The notes: generated by a model from the sequence alone, not told the origin. Counted from the stretch's first letter, positions 51,581-60,638 are shown. The stretch: DNA of 64,000 bases from Streptomyces nigra (GCF_003074055.1 NZ_CP029043.1:4704501-4768500); one strand, 5' to 3'. Program-made: numbers and translations.

Positions 51581-53982
51581 GATCCAGAACCAGAACGGCC
51601 CTGCTGGCCGTCATGGGCCTCACCGGAGGACTGCTCCTCACCACGCCCCAGCCCGCGTCCGCCGCCAACCTCGTGAAGAACCCGGGCTTCGAGACCGCGG
51701 GCGGCGATGACATGCCGTACTGCTGGGAGAAGTCCGGGTGGGGCGACAACGACTTCGCCTTCGAGACGGTGGCCGACGCGCACTCCGGTTCCAAGGCGAT
51801 GAAGGTGACGCTGACCCGCCGGACCGAGGGCGACCGCAAGGCGCTCATCACCGAGTCCGCCGAGTGCGCGCCGGTCGTCACGGTGGGCAAGCAGTACGAC
51901 CTGGGGCTCTGGTACAAGTCGACGACCCCGGACACCTCGATCACCCTGTTCCGGCACGACACGACCGCGGGCTGGCAGTACTGGACGGACCTGAAGACGC
52001 TTCAGACGGCGGCGGGCTGGACCGAGGCGACGGTCCGCACCCCCGAGGTGCCGGCCGGCACCGACCGGATCGCGTGGGGCGTCTCCGTCTACGGCACCGG
52101 CTCGGTCACCACCGACGACTACACGATGGACCAGGTCGCCGAGCCCGTGCCGGACCCGGAGTGCACGGGTACCGCCGAGGAGTGCGCGGACGGCCGCTGG
52201 GACGTGCTGCCCACCCAGAACCCGGTCCGCTCCATGCACTCCGTCGTCCTCAACAACGGCAAGGTGCTGCTGATCGCCGGGTCCGGCAACAGCGAGGAGA
52301 TGTTCGAGGCGGGCACGTTCACCAGCGCGGTCTACGACCCGGAGAACGGCACGTACCAGCAGATCCCGACGCCCAAGGACATGTTCTGCGCCGGGCACGT
52401 CCAGCTGAAGGACGGCCGGGTGCTCGTGATGAGCGGCAACAAGGGCTATCCGTCGGCCGACGGCACGATCGGCTACCAGGGCTACAAGGACTCGTACGTC
52501 TTCGACCCGGTCACCGAGACCTACAGCAAGACCAACGACATGAACGACGGGCACTGGTACCCGTCGGCGACGATTCTCGGCAACGGCGACGTGATCTCCT
52601 TCGGCGGCCTCAAGGAGGACTCCACCGGCTCGGTGACGGCCGAGCTGTGGTCGGACGCCGAGCAGAAGTGGCTGGAGCTCTGGAAGGTCAACCAGACCTG
52701 GTCGTACTGGGGCCTGTACCCGTCGATGATCCTCATGCAGGACGGCCGGCTCTTCTACTCCGGCAGCCATGTCTTCGGCAACAACATCCCGGGCACCGGC
52801 GCGGCGATCTACGACTACGACGCCAACACCGTCACCCAGGTCCCCGGCCTGCGGCGCAAGGACGAGCGCGACCAGTCCGCGAGCGTGCTGCTGCCACCCG
52901 CCCAGGACCAGAAGGTCCTCACCCTCGGCGGCGGCAACATCGACTCCAACCCCGACGCCAACCGCCTCACCGACGTCATCGACCTGAAGCAGCCGAACCC
53001 TTCGTACGTCGCCGGGCCGCCGCTCCCGCAGGGCACCGTCGACCTGGGCGCGGGCAAGGTCCCGCAGACCGGTGACCAGGGCAAGATGTACGTCTCCGCG
53101 GTGCTGCTGCCCGACGGCAAGGTGCTGGAGACCGGAGGCGCCCTGCACAACCGGGCCGACCCGGTGTACGAGTCGTCGCTCTACGACCCGGCGACCGGCA
53201 CCTTCGACCCGGTGGCGGCCGACCCGGAGGCGCGCGGCTACCACTCCTCGGCTTTCCTGCTGCCCGACGGCCGGGTCATGGCGACCGGCGACAACCCGGG
53301 CAACGGCTCCTGGAACCACGACGTGTCGATCTACACCCCGCCCTATCTGCTCAAGGGCGAACGCCCGGCGATCACCTCGGTGATCGACACCGAGTGGAGC
53401 TACGGCGACACCCAGCGGATCACCGTCGACCGGCCCATCGCCAAGGCGGAGCTGATCCGTCCGGCCGCCGTCACCCACTCCTCCGACCCCAACCAGCGGT
53501 TCGTCGACCTGCCGCTGTCGGTGGACGGGAACAACGTCGACCTGAACGTGACGAGCAACCCCGACCTGGCGCCGCCCGGCTGGTACATGCTCTTCGCGGT
53601 GGACGCCAACGGGGTGCCGTCGGTGGCGAAGTGGGTGCACCTGGACGGCCCGCGGGCGCTGAGCGCCAAGGACGCCTCGGCGCACGTCCACGCCTTCGCC
53701 GACGAGCTCGAGGGCAAGGTCACGCGCCCGGGCAAGAAGCGCACGGCGCAGAAGGTCGGCCCGGCCGTCTCCGGCTGCGACCGGCACTACGGCTCCGCCA
53801 ATGTCTGTGTGCCGACGGACTTCCCGCCGGCCGTGAAGGCGACGACGAAGGCCCGCTGCGACTGGCTGAAGGCCAACGACTACGGCCGGCTGAAGGTCAA
53901 CGGCAAGGACGACCCGCTCCGCCTCGACCCCAACCGGGACGGCGTGGCCTGCGGAAAGGGTGATGTGAAGAGCAGGCGCTAG
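51577..53982 (+). CDS. secreted copper-radical oxidase (galactose oxidase-like) with Excalibur-like tail
   Basis: This is an 801-residue exported protein. The signal peptide ends ASA at about residue 29. Residues 30-185 are a carbohydrate-binding-like beta domain (NLVKNPGFET...). Residues 205-590 form the Kelch propeller. The radical cofactor residues align as Cys271 (MFCAGH), Tyr328 (GHWYPSAT), Tyr555-His556 (GYHSSAFLLPDGRV) and His634 (VTHSSDPNQR). Residues 595-690 are the DUF1929 domain. The last 65 residues carry the Excalibur-like Cys/Asp pattern (GCDRHYGS, KARCDWLK, LDPNRDGVACGK). It should oxidise a primary alcohol of a sugar or an aldehyde, releasing H2O2. The ATG has AAGGAG 6 nt upstream and overlaps the upstream stop. 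Confidence 0.9.
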   Translation: MRSRTRTALLAVMGLTGGLLLTTPQPASAANLVKNPGFETAGGDDMPYCWEKSGWGDNDFAFETVADAHSGSKAMKVTLTRRTEGDRKALITESAECAPVVTVGKQYDLGLWYKSTTPDTSITLFRHDTTAGWQYWTDLKTLQTAAGWTEATVRTPEVPAGTDRIAWGVSVYGTGSVTTDDYTMDQVAEPVPDPECTGTAEECADGRWDVLPTQNPVRSMHSVVLNNGKVLLIAGSGNSEEMFEAGTFTSAVYDPENGTYQQIPTPKDMFCAGHVQLKDGRVLVMSGNKGYPSADGTIGYQGYKDSYVFDPVTETYSKTNDMNDGHWYPSATILGNGDVISFGGLKEDSTGSVTAELWSDAEQKWLELWKVNQTWSYWGLYPSMILMQDGRLFYSGSHVFGNNIPGTGAAIYDYDANTVTQVPGLRRKDERDQSASVLLPPAQDQKVLTLGGGNIDSNPDANRLTDVIDLKQPNPSYVAGPPLPQGTVDLGAGKVPQTGDQGKMYVSAVLLPDGKVLETGGALHNRADPVYESSLYDPATGTFDPVAADPEARGYHSSAFLLPDGRVMATGDNPGNGSWNHDVSIYTPPYLLKGERPAITSVIDTEWSYGDTQRITVDRPIAKAELIRPAAVTHSSDPNQRFVDLPLSVDGNNVDLNVTSNPDLAPPGWYMLFAVDANGVPSVAKWVHLDGPRALSAKDASAHVHAFADELEGKVTRPGKKRTAQKVGPAVSGCDRHYGSANVCVPTDFPPAVKATTKARCDWLKANDYGRLKVNGKDDPLRLDPNRDGVACGKGDVKSRR

Positions 53983-54012
53983 CAGTCGGCTCGGTGAGGG
54001 CGAAGCGCCAGA

Positions 54013-54738
54013 TCAGCTCGCGTACTCGGTGAGGGCGCGCTCCACGATGGCCTCCAGCTGTTCGTGGTGCGCGCCCTTCCAGTAGGCGCGCCCGCACGCC
54101 GTGCACTGCGCGAAGACGTCGTACGTCCGCCGGGTGCCGCCCGCCAGCTGGTCGGCGACCTCGTCCTTGGTGGCCTCCTTCAGCAGGCCGTTGCAGGCGG
54201 TGCAGCGGGTCCAGGGGCGCAGCTCCGGGCGGAAGCGGTCGAGGACGTCCCGCAGCTGCTCCTCGGGGCGGGTGCTGTAGACATAGCCGCCGGCCCACAG
54301 CTCGCGGCGGCGCAGCAGGCCCCGGTCGCGGCTGAGCATGACCCGCTTCTCGGCGGCGGAGCGGGCGGCGAGCGCCGGGTCGCCGATGTCGGTCGACTCG
54401 TACGCGGTGTCCACACCGAGCAGGCGTAGCCGGCGGGCGAGGGTGCCGAGATGGACGTCGAGCAGGAAGCGCAGGGGGGCGCCGGGCACCCGTTGGGGCC
54501 GCTCGACGGGCCGCACGGCCACGGACTCGCCGGCCCGCGGGACGTGCGCCACGGGAACGGGACGGCCGTCCACGAGCAGGGTGCCGACCTCGGTGAGCGG
54601 GACGCCCAGGGACTCCACGACATGGCCGAGCGTCGAGGCTCCGTCGGTGACCAGTGCGGTGGCGCCGCGGCGCCGGTCACCGGCGACGAACAGACGCAGC
54701 TCGGGCGCGAACTCGACGTGGATCTCGGGACCGTTCAC
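54013..54738 (-). CDS. Mut7-C RNase-domain protein with ubiquitin-like N-terminus
   Basis: This is a 241-residue cytosolic protein. Residues 5-80 form a beta-grasp (Mut7-C ubiquitin) domain (EIHVEFAPELRLFVAGDRR; TLLVDGRPVPVAHVPRAGESVAVRPV). Residues 85-235 form a PIN-like Mut7-C domain with FLLDVHLGTLARRLRLLGVDTAYES, MLSRDRGLLRR and a zinc ribbon of two CTAC pairs (RCTACNG and QCTACGR). Mut7-C proteins are presumed RNases linked to tRNA or RNA quality control, but no substrate is known in bacteria. It uses the GTG at 54738. Confidence 0.88.
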   Translation of the reverse strand: MNGPEIHVEFAPELRLFVAGDRRRGATALVTDGASTLGHVVESLGVPLTEVGTLLVDGRPVPVAHVPRAGESVAVRPVERPQRVPGAPLRFLLDVHLGTLARRLRLLGVDTAYESTDIGDPALAARSAAEKRVMLSRDRGLLRRRELWAGGYVYSTRPEEQLRDVLDRFRPELRPWTRCTACNGLLKEATKDEVADQLAGGTRRTYDVFAQCTACGRAYWKGAHHEQLEAIVERALTEYAS

Positions 54739-54810
54739 CTGGTCAGGATGTCACGGCAGGGGGGCGGGCGACCCGGGATCCATCCGCGGGGAAACCGGCC
54801 CGGGCGCCGG

Positions 54811-55557
54811 TCAGCCGTGCTGGTAGGCGACGATGGAGATGCCGACGTAGTGCGCGATGAACGCGGCCAGCGTGAAGGAGTGGAAGACCTCGTGGAAGCC
54901 GAACCAGCGCGGTGACGGGTTCGGGCGCTTGAAGCCGTAGACCACGCCGCCGGCGCTGTAGAGGAGGCCGCCGACGATCACCAGGACGAGCACGGCGATG
55001 CCGCCGGTGCGCATGAAGTCCGGCAGGAAGAAGACGGCGGCCCAGCCCATCGCGATGTAGCAGGGCGTGTAGAGCCAGCGGGGCGCGCCGACCCAGAAGA
55101 CCCGGAAGACGATCCCGGCCGCGGCGGCGCCCCAGATGCCCCACAGCAGCCACTGCCCCTTGGCTCCGGGCAGGAGCAGCATCGTCAGCGGGGTGTAGGT
55201 GCCCGCGATGATCAGGAAGATGTTCGCGTGGTCGAGCCGGCGCAGGATGCCGTCCATGCGCGGGCTCCAGTTGCCCCGGTGGTAGAGCGCGCTCACGCCG
55301 AACAGCAGGCAGGCCGTGAGGACGTAGATCCCGCAGGCGAGCCGGCCGCGCGGGGAGTCCGCGAGGGCGGTGAGGACCAGCCCGGCGATCAGGACGGCCG
55401 GGAACATGCCCAGGTGCAGCCAGCCGCGGAGCTTCGGCTTGATCTCCTCGCCGAGCTGCTGGGCCTGGTGGGCGATCTGGTGCGGCAGCGAGGGCGCTCC
55501 GGAATCCCGGCCGGCGGCCGGCGTCTCCGAGGGCGCGTCGGGGTCGGGCGCAGTCAT
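54811..55557 (-). CDS. trhA: TrhA/hemolysin III (PAQR superfamily) membrane protein
   Basis: This is a 248-residue membrane protein with seven predicted helices. The PAQR metal-site residues are visible: LYHRGNW at the end of helix 2, Asp in RRLDHANIFLIIAGTYTP, and HEVFHSFTLAAFIAHYVGI near the C-terminus, which is the zinc-binding H-x3-H pattern. Despite the name, the family is linked to membrane lipid homeostasis rather than lysis. TACGAT ends 6 nt before the ATG, which predicts a leaderless mRNA. A TACGGAACCGTA palindrome lies directly upstream of it. Confidence 0.92.
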   Translation of the reverse strand: MTAPDPDAPSETPAAGRDSGAPSLPHQIAHQAQQLGEEIKPKLRGWLHLGMFPAVLIAGLVLTALADSPRGRLACGIYVLTACLLFGVSALYHRGNWSPRMDGILRRLDHANIFLIIAGTYTPLTMLLLPGAKGQWLLWGIWGAAAAGIVFRVFWVGAPRWLYTPCYIAMGWAAVFFLPDFMRTGGIAVLVLVIVGGLLYSAGGVVYGFKRPNPSPRWFGFHEVFHSFTLAAFIAHYVGISIVAYQHG

Positions 55558-55571
55558 GGGGAAATCGTACC

Positions 55572-55583
55572 TACGGAACCGTA
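55572..55583 (-). promoter_or_regulatory. palindrome at the trhA promoter
   Basis: TACGG-AA-CCGTA is a 5-bp inverted repeat 3 bp upstream of the predicted -10 TACGAT. A bound dimer would block the polymerase. The flanking bases extend it imperfectly to ACCTACGG...CCGTAACT. Confidence 0.5.
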
Positions 55584-55886
55584 ACTTATGCGTCTGGGTG
55601 GCCAGATGACGGCCGGAACTGGCCATCGTCTCACGGGTGCCCAAGAGTGCGGATACCCGGGGTGAGGCCGTGATGACGGACCGGAAACCTCCGGATGAGT
55701 GGCGATCCTCACGCCGCTCACTTGTGATGCCCTCTGGACATATGCCCGGACGCGTCGGATGATCAAATGAGTGCGGTCGGCACCGGATGAGCGCGGCATG
55801 ATCCAGCGGGCGCGGCAGCCGGGTCGAGGCCCCCACGGGGCACACAAGGGCATACCAAGGACAAAATCCCTCACTTAGGAGCAACC
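55584..55886. other. intergenic region between trhA and pckG
   Basis: This stretch of about 300 bp holds no supported gene. GATGAGTG/GATGAGCG-type direct repeats occur near 55693, 55766 and 55785, the last two 19 bp apart. The AGGAG ribosome site of pckG is at 55877-55881. I cannot fix the pckG promoter; a TTGTGA near 55722 has no -10 at proper spacing. Confidence 0.4.
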
Positions 55887-57710
55887 GTGGCGCGTGACAA
55901 CGCGGCTCCCCCCGTCGTTCCCACCCAGCACCAGGCGCTCGTCACATGGGTGGACGAGATCGCCGAACTGACCCAGCCGGACAACGTGGTCTGGTGTGAC
56001 GGATCCGAGGCCGAGTACGAGCGCCTGTGCGAAGAGCTCGTCGCCAAGGGCACCTTCAAGAAGCTCGACCCGATCAAGCGCCCCAACTCGTACTACGCCG
56101 CCTCCGACCCGACCGACGTCGCCCGCGTCGAGGACCGGACCTTCATCTGCTCCGAGAAGGAGGAGGACGCGGGCCCGACGAACCACTGGAAGGCCCCGGC
56201 CGAGATGCGGGAGATCTTCCAGGGAGAGCGGGGCCTGTTCCGCGGCTCGATGCGCGGCCGCACGATGTACGTCGTGCCCTTCTGCATGGGCCCGGTCGGG
56301 TCGCCGCTGTCCGCGATCGGCGTCGAGATCACCGACTCCGCCTATGTCGCCGTGTCCATGCGCACGATGACCAGGATGGGACAGGCGGTCCTCGACGAGC
56401 TCGGCTCCGACGGCTTCTTCGTCAAGGCCGTGCACTCCCTGGGCGCCCCGCTGGAGCCCGGCCAGAAGGACGTCCCCTGGCCCTGCAACAGCACCAAGTA
56501 CATCTCGCACTTCCCCGAGGACCGCGAGATCTGGTCCTACGGCTCCGGCTACGGCGGCAACGCCCTGCTCGGCAAGAAGTGCTACGCCCTGCGCATCGCC
56601 TCCGTCATGGCCCGTGACGAGGGCTGGCTCGCCGAGCACATGCTGATCCTCAAGCTGACGCCGCCGCAGGGCGAGTCGAAGTACGTGGCCGCCGCCTTCC
56701 CGAGCGCCTGCGGCAAGACCAACCTCGCCATGCTGGAGCCCACGATCTCCGGCTGGACGGTCGAGACGATCGGCGACGACATCGCCTGGATGCGCTTCGG
56801 CGAGGACGGCCGCCTCTACGCGATCAACCCTGAGGCCGGCTTCTTCGGCGTCGCGCCCGGCACCGGTGAGCACACCAACGCCAACGCGATGAAGACCCTG
56901 TGGGGCAACTCCGTCTTCACCAACGTCGCCCTCACCGACGACGGCGACGTCTGGTGGGAGGGCATGACGGAGGAGACCCCGGCCCATCTGACCGACTGGA
57001 AGGGCAACGACTGGACGCCGGAGTCCGGCACCCCGGCCGCCCACCCCAACGCCCGCTTCACCACGCCGGCGTCCCAGTGCCCGATCATCGCGCCCGAGTG
57101 GGAGGACCCCAAGGGCGTGCCGATCTCCGCGATCCTCTTCGGCGGGCGCCGCGCCAGCGCCGTCCCGCTGGTGACGGAGTCCTTCGACTGGAACCACGGC
57201 GTCTTCCTCGGCGCCAACGTGGCCTCCGAGAAGACCGCCGCCGCCGAGGGCAAGGTCGGCGAGCTGCGCCGCGACCCGTTCGCCATGCTGCCGTTCTGCG
57301 GCTACAACATGGGCGACTACATGGCCCACTGGGTCGACGTGGCCAAGGACAAGAACCCGGCGAAGCTGCCGCGGATCTACTACGTCAACTGGTTCCGCAA
57401 GAACGACGACGGCGCGTTCGTCTGGCCCGGCTTCGGCGAGAACTCCCGCGTCCTGAAGTGGATCGTGGAGCGCCTGGAGGGCAAGGCGGAGGGCGTCGAG
57501 ACGCCGATCGGCGTGCTGCCCACGAAGGACGCGCTCGACACCGACGGCCTGTCGCTGTCCGCGTCGGACCTGGACTTCCTGCTCACCGTCGACAAGGACG
57601 TCTGGCGCGAGGAGGCGGCGCTCGTCCCCGAGCACCTCGACACCTTCGGCGACCACACGCCCAAGGAGCTGTGGGACGAGTACCACGCGCTGGTGGAGCG
57701 CCTGGGCTGA
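55887..57710 (+). CDS. pckG: phosphoenolpyruvate carboxykinase (GTP)
   Basis: This 607-residue enzyme interconverts oxaloacetate and PEP with GTP/GDP, the gluconeogenic exit from the TCA cycle. The kinase-1a motif AFPSACGKTNLAML carries the GTP-class catalytic Cys275. MGPVGSPLS, RDEGWLAEHM and NWFRKNDDGAFVWPGFGEN match the GTP-dependent family rather than the ATP-dependent one. The length is typical. The GTG start follows TTAGGAGCAACC. It ends at a strong hairpin shared with the converging hypothetical gene. Confidence 0.96.
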   Translation: MARDNAAPPVVPTQHQALVTWVDEIAELTQPDNVVWCDGSEAEYERLCEELVAKGTFKKLDPIKRPNSYYAASDPTDVARVEDRTFICSEKEEDAGPTNHWKAPAEMREIFQGERGLFRGSMRGRTMYVVPFCMGPVGSPLSAIGVEITDSAYVAVSMRTMTRMGQAVLDELGSDGFFVKAVHSLGAPLEPGQKDVPWPCNSTKYISHFPEDREIWSYGSGYGGNALLGKKCYALRIASVMARDEGWLAEHMLILKLTPPQGESKYVAAAFPSACGKTNLAMLEPTISGWTVETIGDDIAWMRFGEDGRLYAINPEAGFFGVAPGTGEHTNANAMKTLWGNSVFTNVALTDDGDVWWEGMTEETPAHLTDWKGNDWTPESGTPAAHPNARFTTPASQCPIIAPEWEDPKGVPISAILFGGRRASAVPLVTESFDWNHGVFLGANVASEKTAAAEGKVGELRRDPFAMLPFCGYNMGDYMAHWVDVAKDKNPAKLPRIYYVNWFRKNDDGAFVWPGFGENSRVLKWIVERLEGKAEGVETPIGVLPTKDALDTDGLSLSASDLDFLLTVDKDVWREEAALVPEHLDTFGDHTPKELWDEYHALVERLG

Positions 57711-57882
57711 GCACAGCCCCCCAAGACGCCGCGGCCGGCTCCGATCGTGCCCTGACCAGCTACATCGTCACGGCCGGCCGCGGTGACCGCCTCACGGACC
57801 GGCGAGGCCCCGTACAACGGTGTGCGGGGCCCCGGGCCTGCCGCCGCCGGGTCCCGTCCGCCCCGACGGGACGTAAGCGGCG

Positions 57883-57916
57883 GCAGGCCCTCGCCTGAGG
57901 AACGGCGAGGGCCTGC
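57883..57916. terminator. terminator between pckG and the hypothetical gene
   Basis: Thirteen-base perfect arms (GCAGGCCCTCGCC and complement) with an 8-nt loop lie between convergent stops. Confidence 0.85.
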
Positions 57917-57940
57917 GTGATCTCCGGGGAACGGCGCCTG

Positions 57941-58360
57941 TCAGCCGCCGACCCCGGTCAGCTTCTGTGACGCCTGGGCCGCGGCGTGCGCGTCCATGCG
58001 TTCGGCGGCGAGGATGGCCGCGGCGGTGTCCGCACGGGACGCGGCGACGACCAGGGCGCGTCCGGCCAGGGCGTGCGCCCGCCGGTGCAGGGTCGCGAGC
58101 CGGGCCGGGTCGGCCGCGACGGCGGAGCGGGCCGGCGGACGTCCCTCCCGGAGCCGGGTCACCTGCTCGGCGAGCCGTTCGGCCGCGTCGTCCAGGTCCT
58201 GCGAGGGGGCCGTGGAGCGCAGCTCGTCCGTGACGGCGAGCAGCGCGGCGAGATGACCGGCGAGCTGGATGTCCAGCTCCTCCTCGCGTGTGCGGTGGGG
58301 GAAGTCGGTGCCGCCGGCCATCGTGCTGTGGATCGACTTGGTGCGGATCGGTTCGTACAT
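57941..58360 (-). CDS. conserved hypothetical protein, alpha-helical
   Basis: This 139-residue protein has no signal or membrane segments. The composition is Ala-rich and helical, with long runs suited to a helical bundle or coiled coil (EEELDIQLAGHLAALLAVTDELR; LDDAAERLAEQVTRLREG; LATLHRRAHALAGRALVVAASRADTAAAILAAERMDAHA). I do not recognise the family. AGGAGG precedes the ATG by about 10 nt. Its upstream region 58361-58477 is AT-richer than its surroundings (TTGAGTTGTAAGCAAAAAG on the plus strand near 58418), likely its promoter. Confidence 0.75.
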   Translation of the reverse strand: MYEPIRTKSIHSTMAGGTDFPHRTREEELDIQLAGHLAALLAVTDELRSTAPSQDLDDAAERLAEQVTRLREGRPPARSAVAADPARLATLHRRAHALAGRALVVAASRADTAAAILAAERMDAHAAAQASQKLTGVGG

Positions 58361-58477
58361 GGGGGATGGCCTCCTGTGCGCTGACAGGAAACCATCCTAG
58401 CTTGGATTTCGTCTAAAGTTGAGTTGTAAGCAAAAAGTGGACCGTGCATGTACTCGCGGTAGCGGCCACGGCAGCGG

Positions 58478-59689
58478 TCACGGCTGGCCGTAGCCGTCGA
58501 GGAAGCGGCCGATCCGGCCCATCGCGTCCCGCAGGTCCGCGGCCGTCGGCAGGGTCACCACCCGGAAGTGGTCCGGATCCGGCCAGTTGAAGCCGGTGCC
58601 CTGCACGACCATGATCTTCTCGCTGCGCAGCAGGTCCAGGACCATCCGCCGGTCGTCCTTGACCTTGAAGACCTTGGGGTCCAGGCGCGGGAAGAGGTAG
58701 AGCGCCCCCTTCGGGCGGACGCAGCTCACCCCGGGGATGGCGGTCAGCAGCTCGTAGGCGATGTCCATCTGCTCCTTGAGCCGGCCGCCGGGCAGCACCA
58801 GGTCGTCGATGGTCTGCCGGCCGCTGAGCGCGGCCACCACGCCGTGCTGACCCGGCATGTTCGCGCACAGGCGCATGTTGGCGAGGATCGTCAGGCCCTC
58901 GATATAGGAGTCGGCGTGCGCGCGGGGGCCCGAGATCGCCATCCAGCCCACCCGGTAGCCGGCCACCCGGTACGCCTTGGACATGCCGTTGAACGTGAGT
59001 GTGAGCAGGTCGGGCGCGACGGCGGCGGTCGGGGTGTGCGTGGCGCCGTCGTAGAGGATCTTGTCGTAGATCTCGTCGGAGCAGACGAGGAGGTTGTGCC
59101 GCCGGGCGATGTCCGTCAGCCCGCGCAGGACGGCCTCGTCGTAGACGGCCCCCGTCGGGTTGTTGGGGTTGATGATGACGATCGCCTTGGTGCGGTCGGT
59201 GACCTTGCGCTCGACGTCGGCGAGGTCGGGCATCCAGTCGGACTGCTCGTCGCACCGGTAGTGCACGGCGGTGCCGCCGGACAGGGAGACGGCCGCCGTC
59301 CACAGCGGGTAGTCCGGCGCCGGGACCAGCACCTCGTCCCCGTCGTCGAGGAGCCCCTGCATCGCCATGACGATCAGCTCGGAGACGCCGTTGCCGATGA
59401 AGACGTGCTCGACGTCGGTCTCGATGCCGAGGGTCTGGTTGTGCATGACGACGGCCCGGCGCGCGGCCAGCAGGCCCTTCGCGTCGCCGTAGCCGTGCGC
59501 CGTCGACACGTTGCGGAGGATGTCCTCGAGGATCTCGGGCGGGCACTCGAAGCCGAACGCGGCCGGGTTGCCGGTGTTCAGCTTGAGGATCCGATGCCCC
59601 GCCGACTCGAGCCGCATCGCCTCCTCGAGCACCGGGCCCCGGATCTCGTAACAGACGTTGGCGAGCTTGGTCGACTGGATCACCTGCAT
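58478..59689 (-). CDS. PLP-dependent aminotransferase, alanine/valine type
   Basis: This is a 403-residue class I/II aminotransferase. The PLP lysine is K238 in TFNGMSKAYRVAGYRVGW. NPNNPTGAVYD (174-184), SDEIYDKILYDG and YLFPRLDP support assignment to the AlaA/AvtA-like branch that makes alanine from pyruvate. The conserved start MQVIQSTKLANVCYEIRGPVLEEA is typical of this group. TAAGCT ends 7 nt before the ATG and no ribosome site exists, suggesting a leaderless mRNA. It is divergent from the membrane protein gene at 59814, which is also predicted leaderless. Confidence 0.92.
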   Translation of the reverse strand: MQVIQSTKLANVCYEIRGPVLEEAMRLESAGHRILKLNTGNPAAFGFECPPEILEDILRNVSTAHGYGDAKGLLAARRAVVMHNQTLGIETDVEHVFIGNGVSELIVMAMQGLLDDGDEVLVPAPDYPLWTAAVSLSGGTAVHYRCDEQSDWMPDLADVERKVTDRTKAIVIINPNNPTGAVYDEAVLRGLTDIARRHNLLVCSDEIYDKILYDGATHTPTAAVAPDLLTLTFNGMSKAYRVAGYRVGWMAISGPRAHADSYIEGLTILANMRLCANMPGQHGVVAALSGRQTIDDLVLPGGRLKEQMDIAYELLTAIPGVSCVRPKGALYLFPRLDPKVFKVKDDRRMVLDLLRSEKIMVVQGTGFNWPDPDHFRVVTLPTAADLRDAMGRIGRFLDGYGQP

Positions 59690-59813
59690 GTCTGGGAGCT
59701 TACGGCCGCCCCCCGTGCGAAGGCCCGTGTTTTCCGCCACGTGAGACGTGTGGTGTGGGCGGTTGTCGTGGGCCGCTGTCGTGTGCGCCCGTACCTCTCT
59801 AGAATGCCCGGTC

Positions 59814-60512
59814 ATGCCCAGGCCACCGGAGAACGACAAGGCGATGAACGCCGGCGATGCCGCGCACGACGGCTACGGCGGCGCCGAGCAGGGCGGTCCG
59901 GCGACAAAGGGGCCGAGTGTGTACCACCCGCCGGCCGGCGCGGTGCCGTCCTACGAGGAGTACGCCGATCCCGCCGCCGCGCACGGCTGGCAGGACGCGT
60001 ACGACCGGACGGAGGAACTGCCCCGCACGCCGGGGGGCGCTGCTGCGAACGGGGGAGCGCGGGCCGCGCGCGGGCGCCGGGGGACGCGCCGCAAGGAGCG
60101 CCCGCGCCCCTCGCGGTGGGTCCTGGTCTCGGCCGGTGCGGTGGGGGCCGTCTCCGTGGCGCTCGTGGCGGGCTTCTCCTTGTCCGGGTCGTCGTCCGAC
60201 GGTGACTCCCGGGGCGGGAGGGAGCGGACGGGGCCGACCGAGGTGGACCCCGCGCCGAGCGCGGAGGAGACGGCCGGCGGTGCGACGGCGTCCGGTGCGC
60301 CCCGGGACGGCGGCGCGGCGCGCACGAGCACCCCGGACGTGACCTCGGCCCCCTCCGCGTCGGCCACCGGGACCGGGGGCGGCGAGCCCTCGGCCCCCGC
60401 GGCGAGCACGGCCCCCACAACACCGACCGCAACGGCGACCGCGTCCGCGACGAGGGGCGGACGCGACGACCCCCCCGGGCGCGGCCTCGGCATCACCAAA
60501 GGGCCCAGGTAG
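59814..60512 (+). CDS. single-pass membrane protein with Ser/Thr/Pro-rich outer tail
   Basis: This is a 232-residue protein. A cytosolic Gly/Ala-rich part (with TKGPSVYHPPAGAVPSYEEYADPAAAHGWQDAYDRTEELP) and a basic stretch (RAARGRRGTRRKERPRPSR) precede one transmembrane helix (WVLVSAGAVGAVSVALVAGFSL). The outer tail is a low-complexity Ser/Thr/Ala/Pro region, a plausible O-glycosylation target. No enzyme domain is present, and the family is unknown to me. TAGAAT ends 8 nt before the ATG, with no ribosome site, so the message is likely leaderless. Confidence 0.75.
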   Translation: MPRPPENDKAMNAGDAAHDGYGGAEQGGPATKGPSVYHPPAGAVPSYEEYADPAAAHGWQDAYDRTEELPRTPGGAAANGGARAARGRRGTRRKERPRPSRWVLVSAGAVGAVSVALVAGFSLSGSSSDGDSRGGRERTGPTEVDPAPSAEETAGGATASGAPRDGGAARTSTPDVTSAPSASATGTGGGEPSAPAASTAPTTPTATATASATRGGRDDPPGRGLGITKGPR

Positions 60513-60622
60513 CCGTCCTCCGTCGCCGGCCGGGTGCGGTGTGCGCCGCCCCGCCTGTGGTGATCCGGCCACCCTCCCGTGGAGGTCCTGCGCCGCCCCG
60601 CCGAAACGTCCGGGATCCGGTG

Positions 60623-60638
60623 GTAGGGAAAGCCCTAC
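60623..60638 (+). terminator. short hairpin after the Ser/Thr-rich membrane gene
   Basis: GTAGGG-AAAG-CCCTAC lies 110 bp after the stop. It is small but perfect; it may instead belong to the regulatory region of the protease gene downstream. Confidence 0.35.

Noticed and set aside
51532..53787. 751-codon frame antisense to the copper-radical oxidase
   Set aside because: Val/Gly/Arg-rich translation typical of antisense frames; no recognisable fold.
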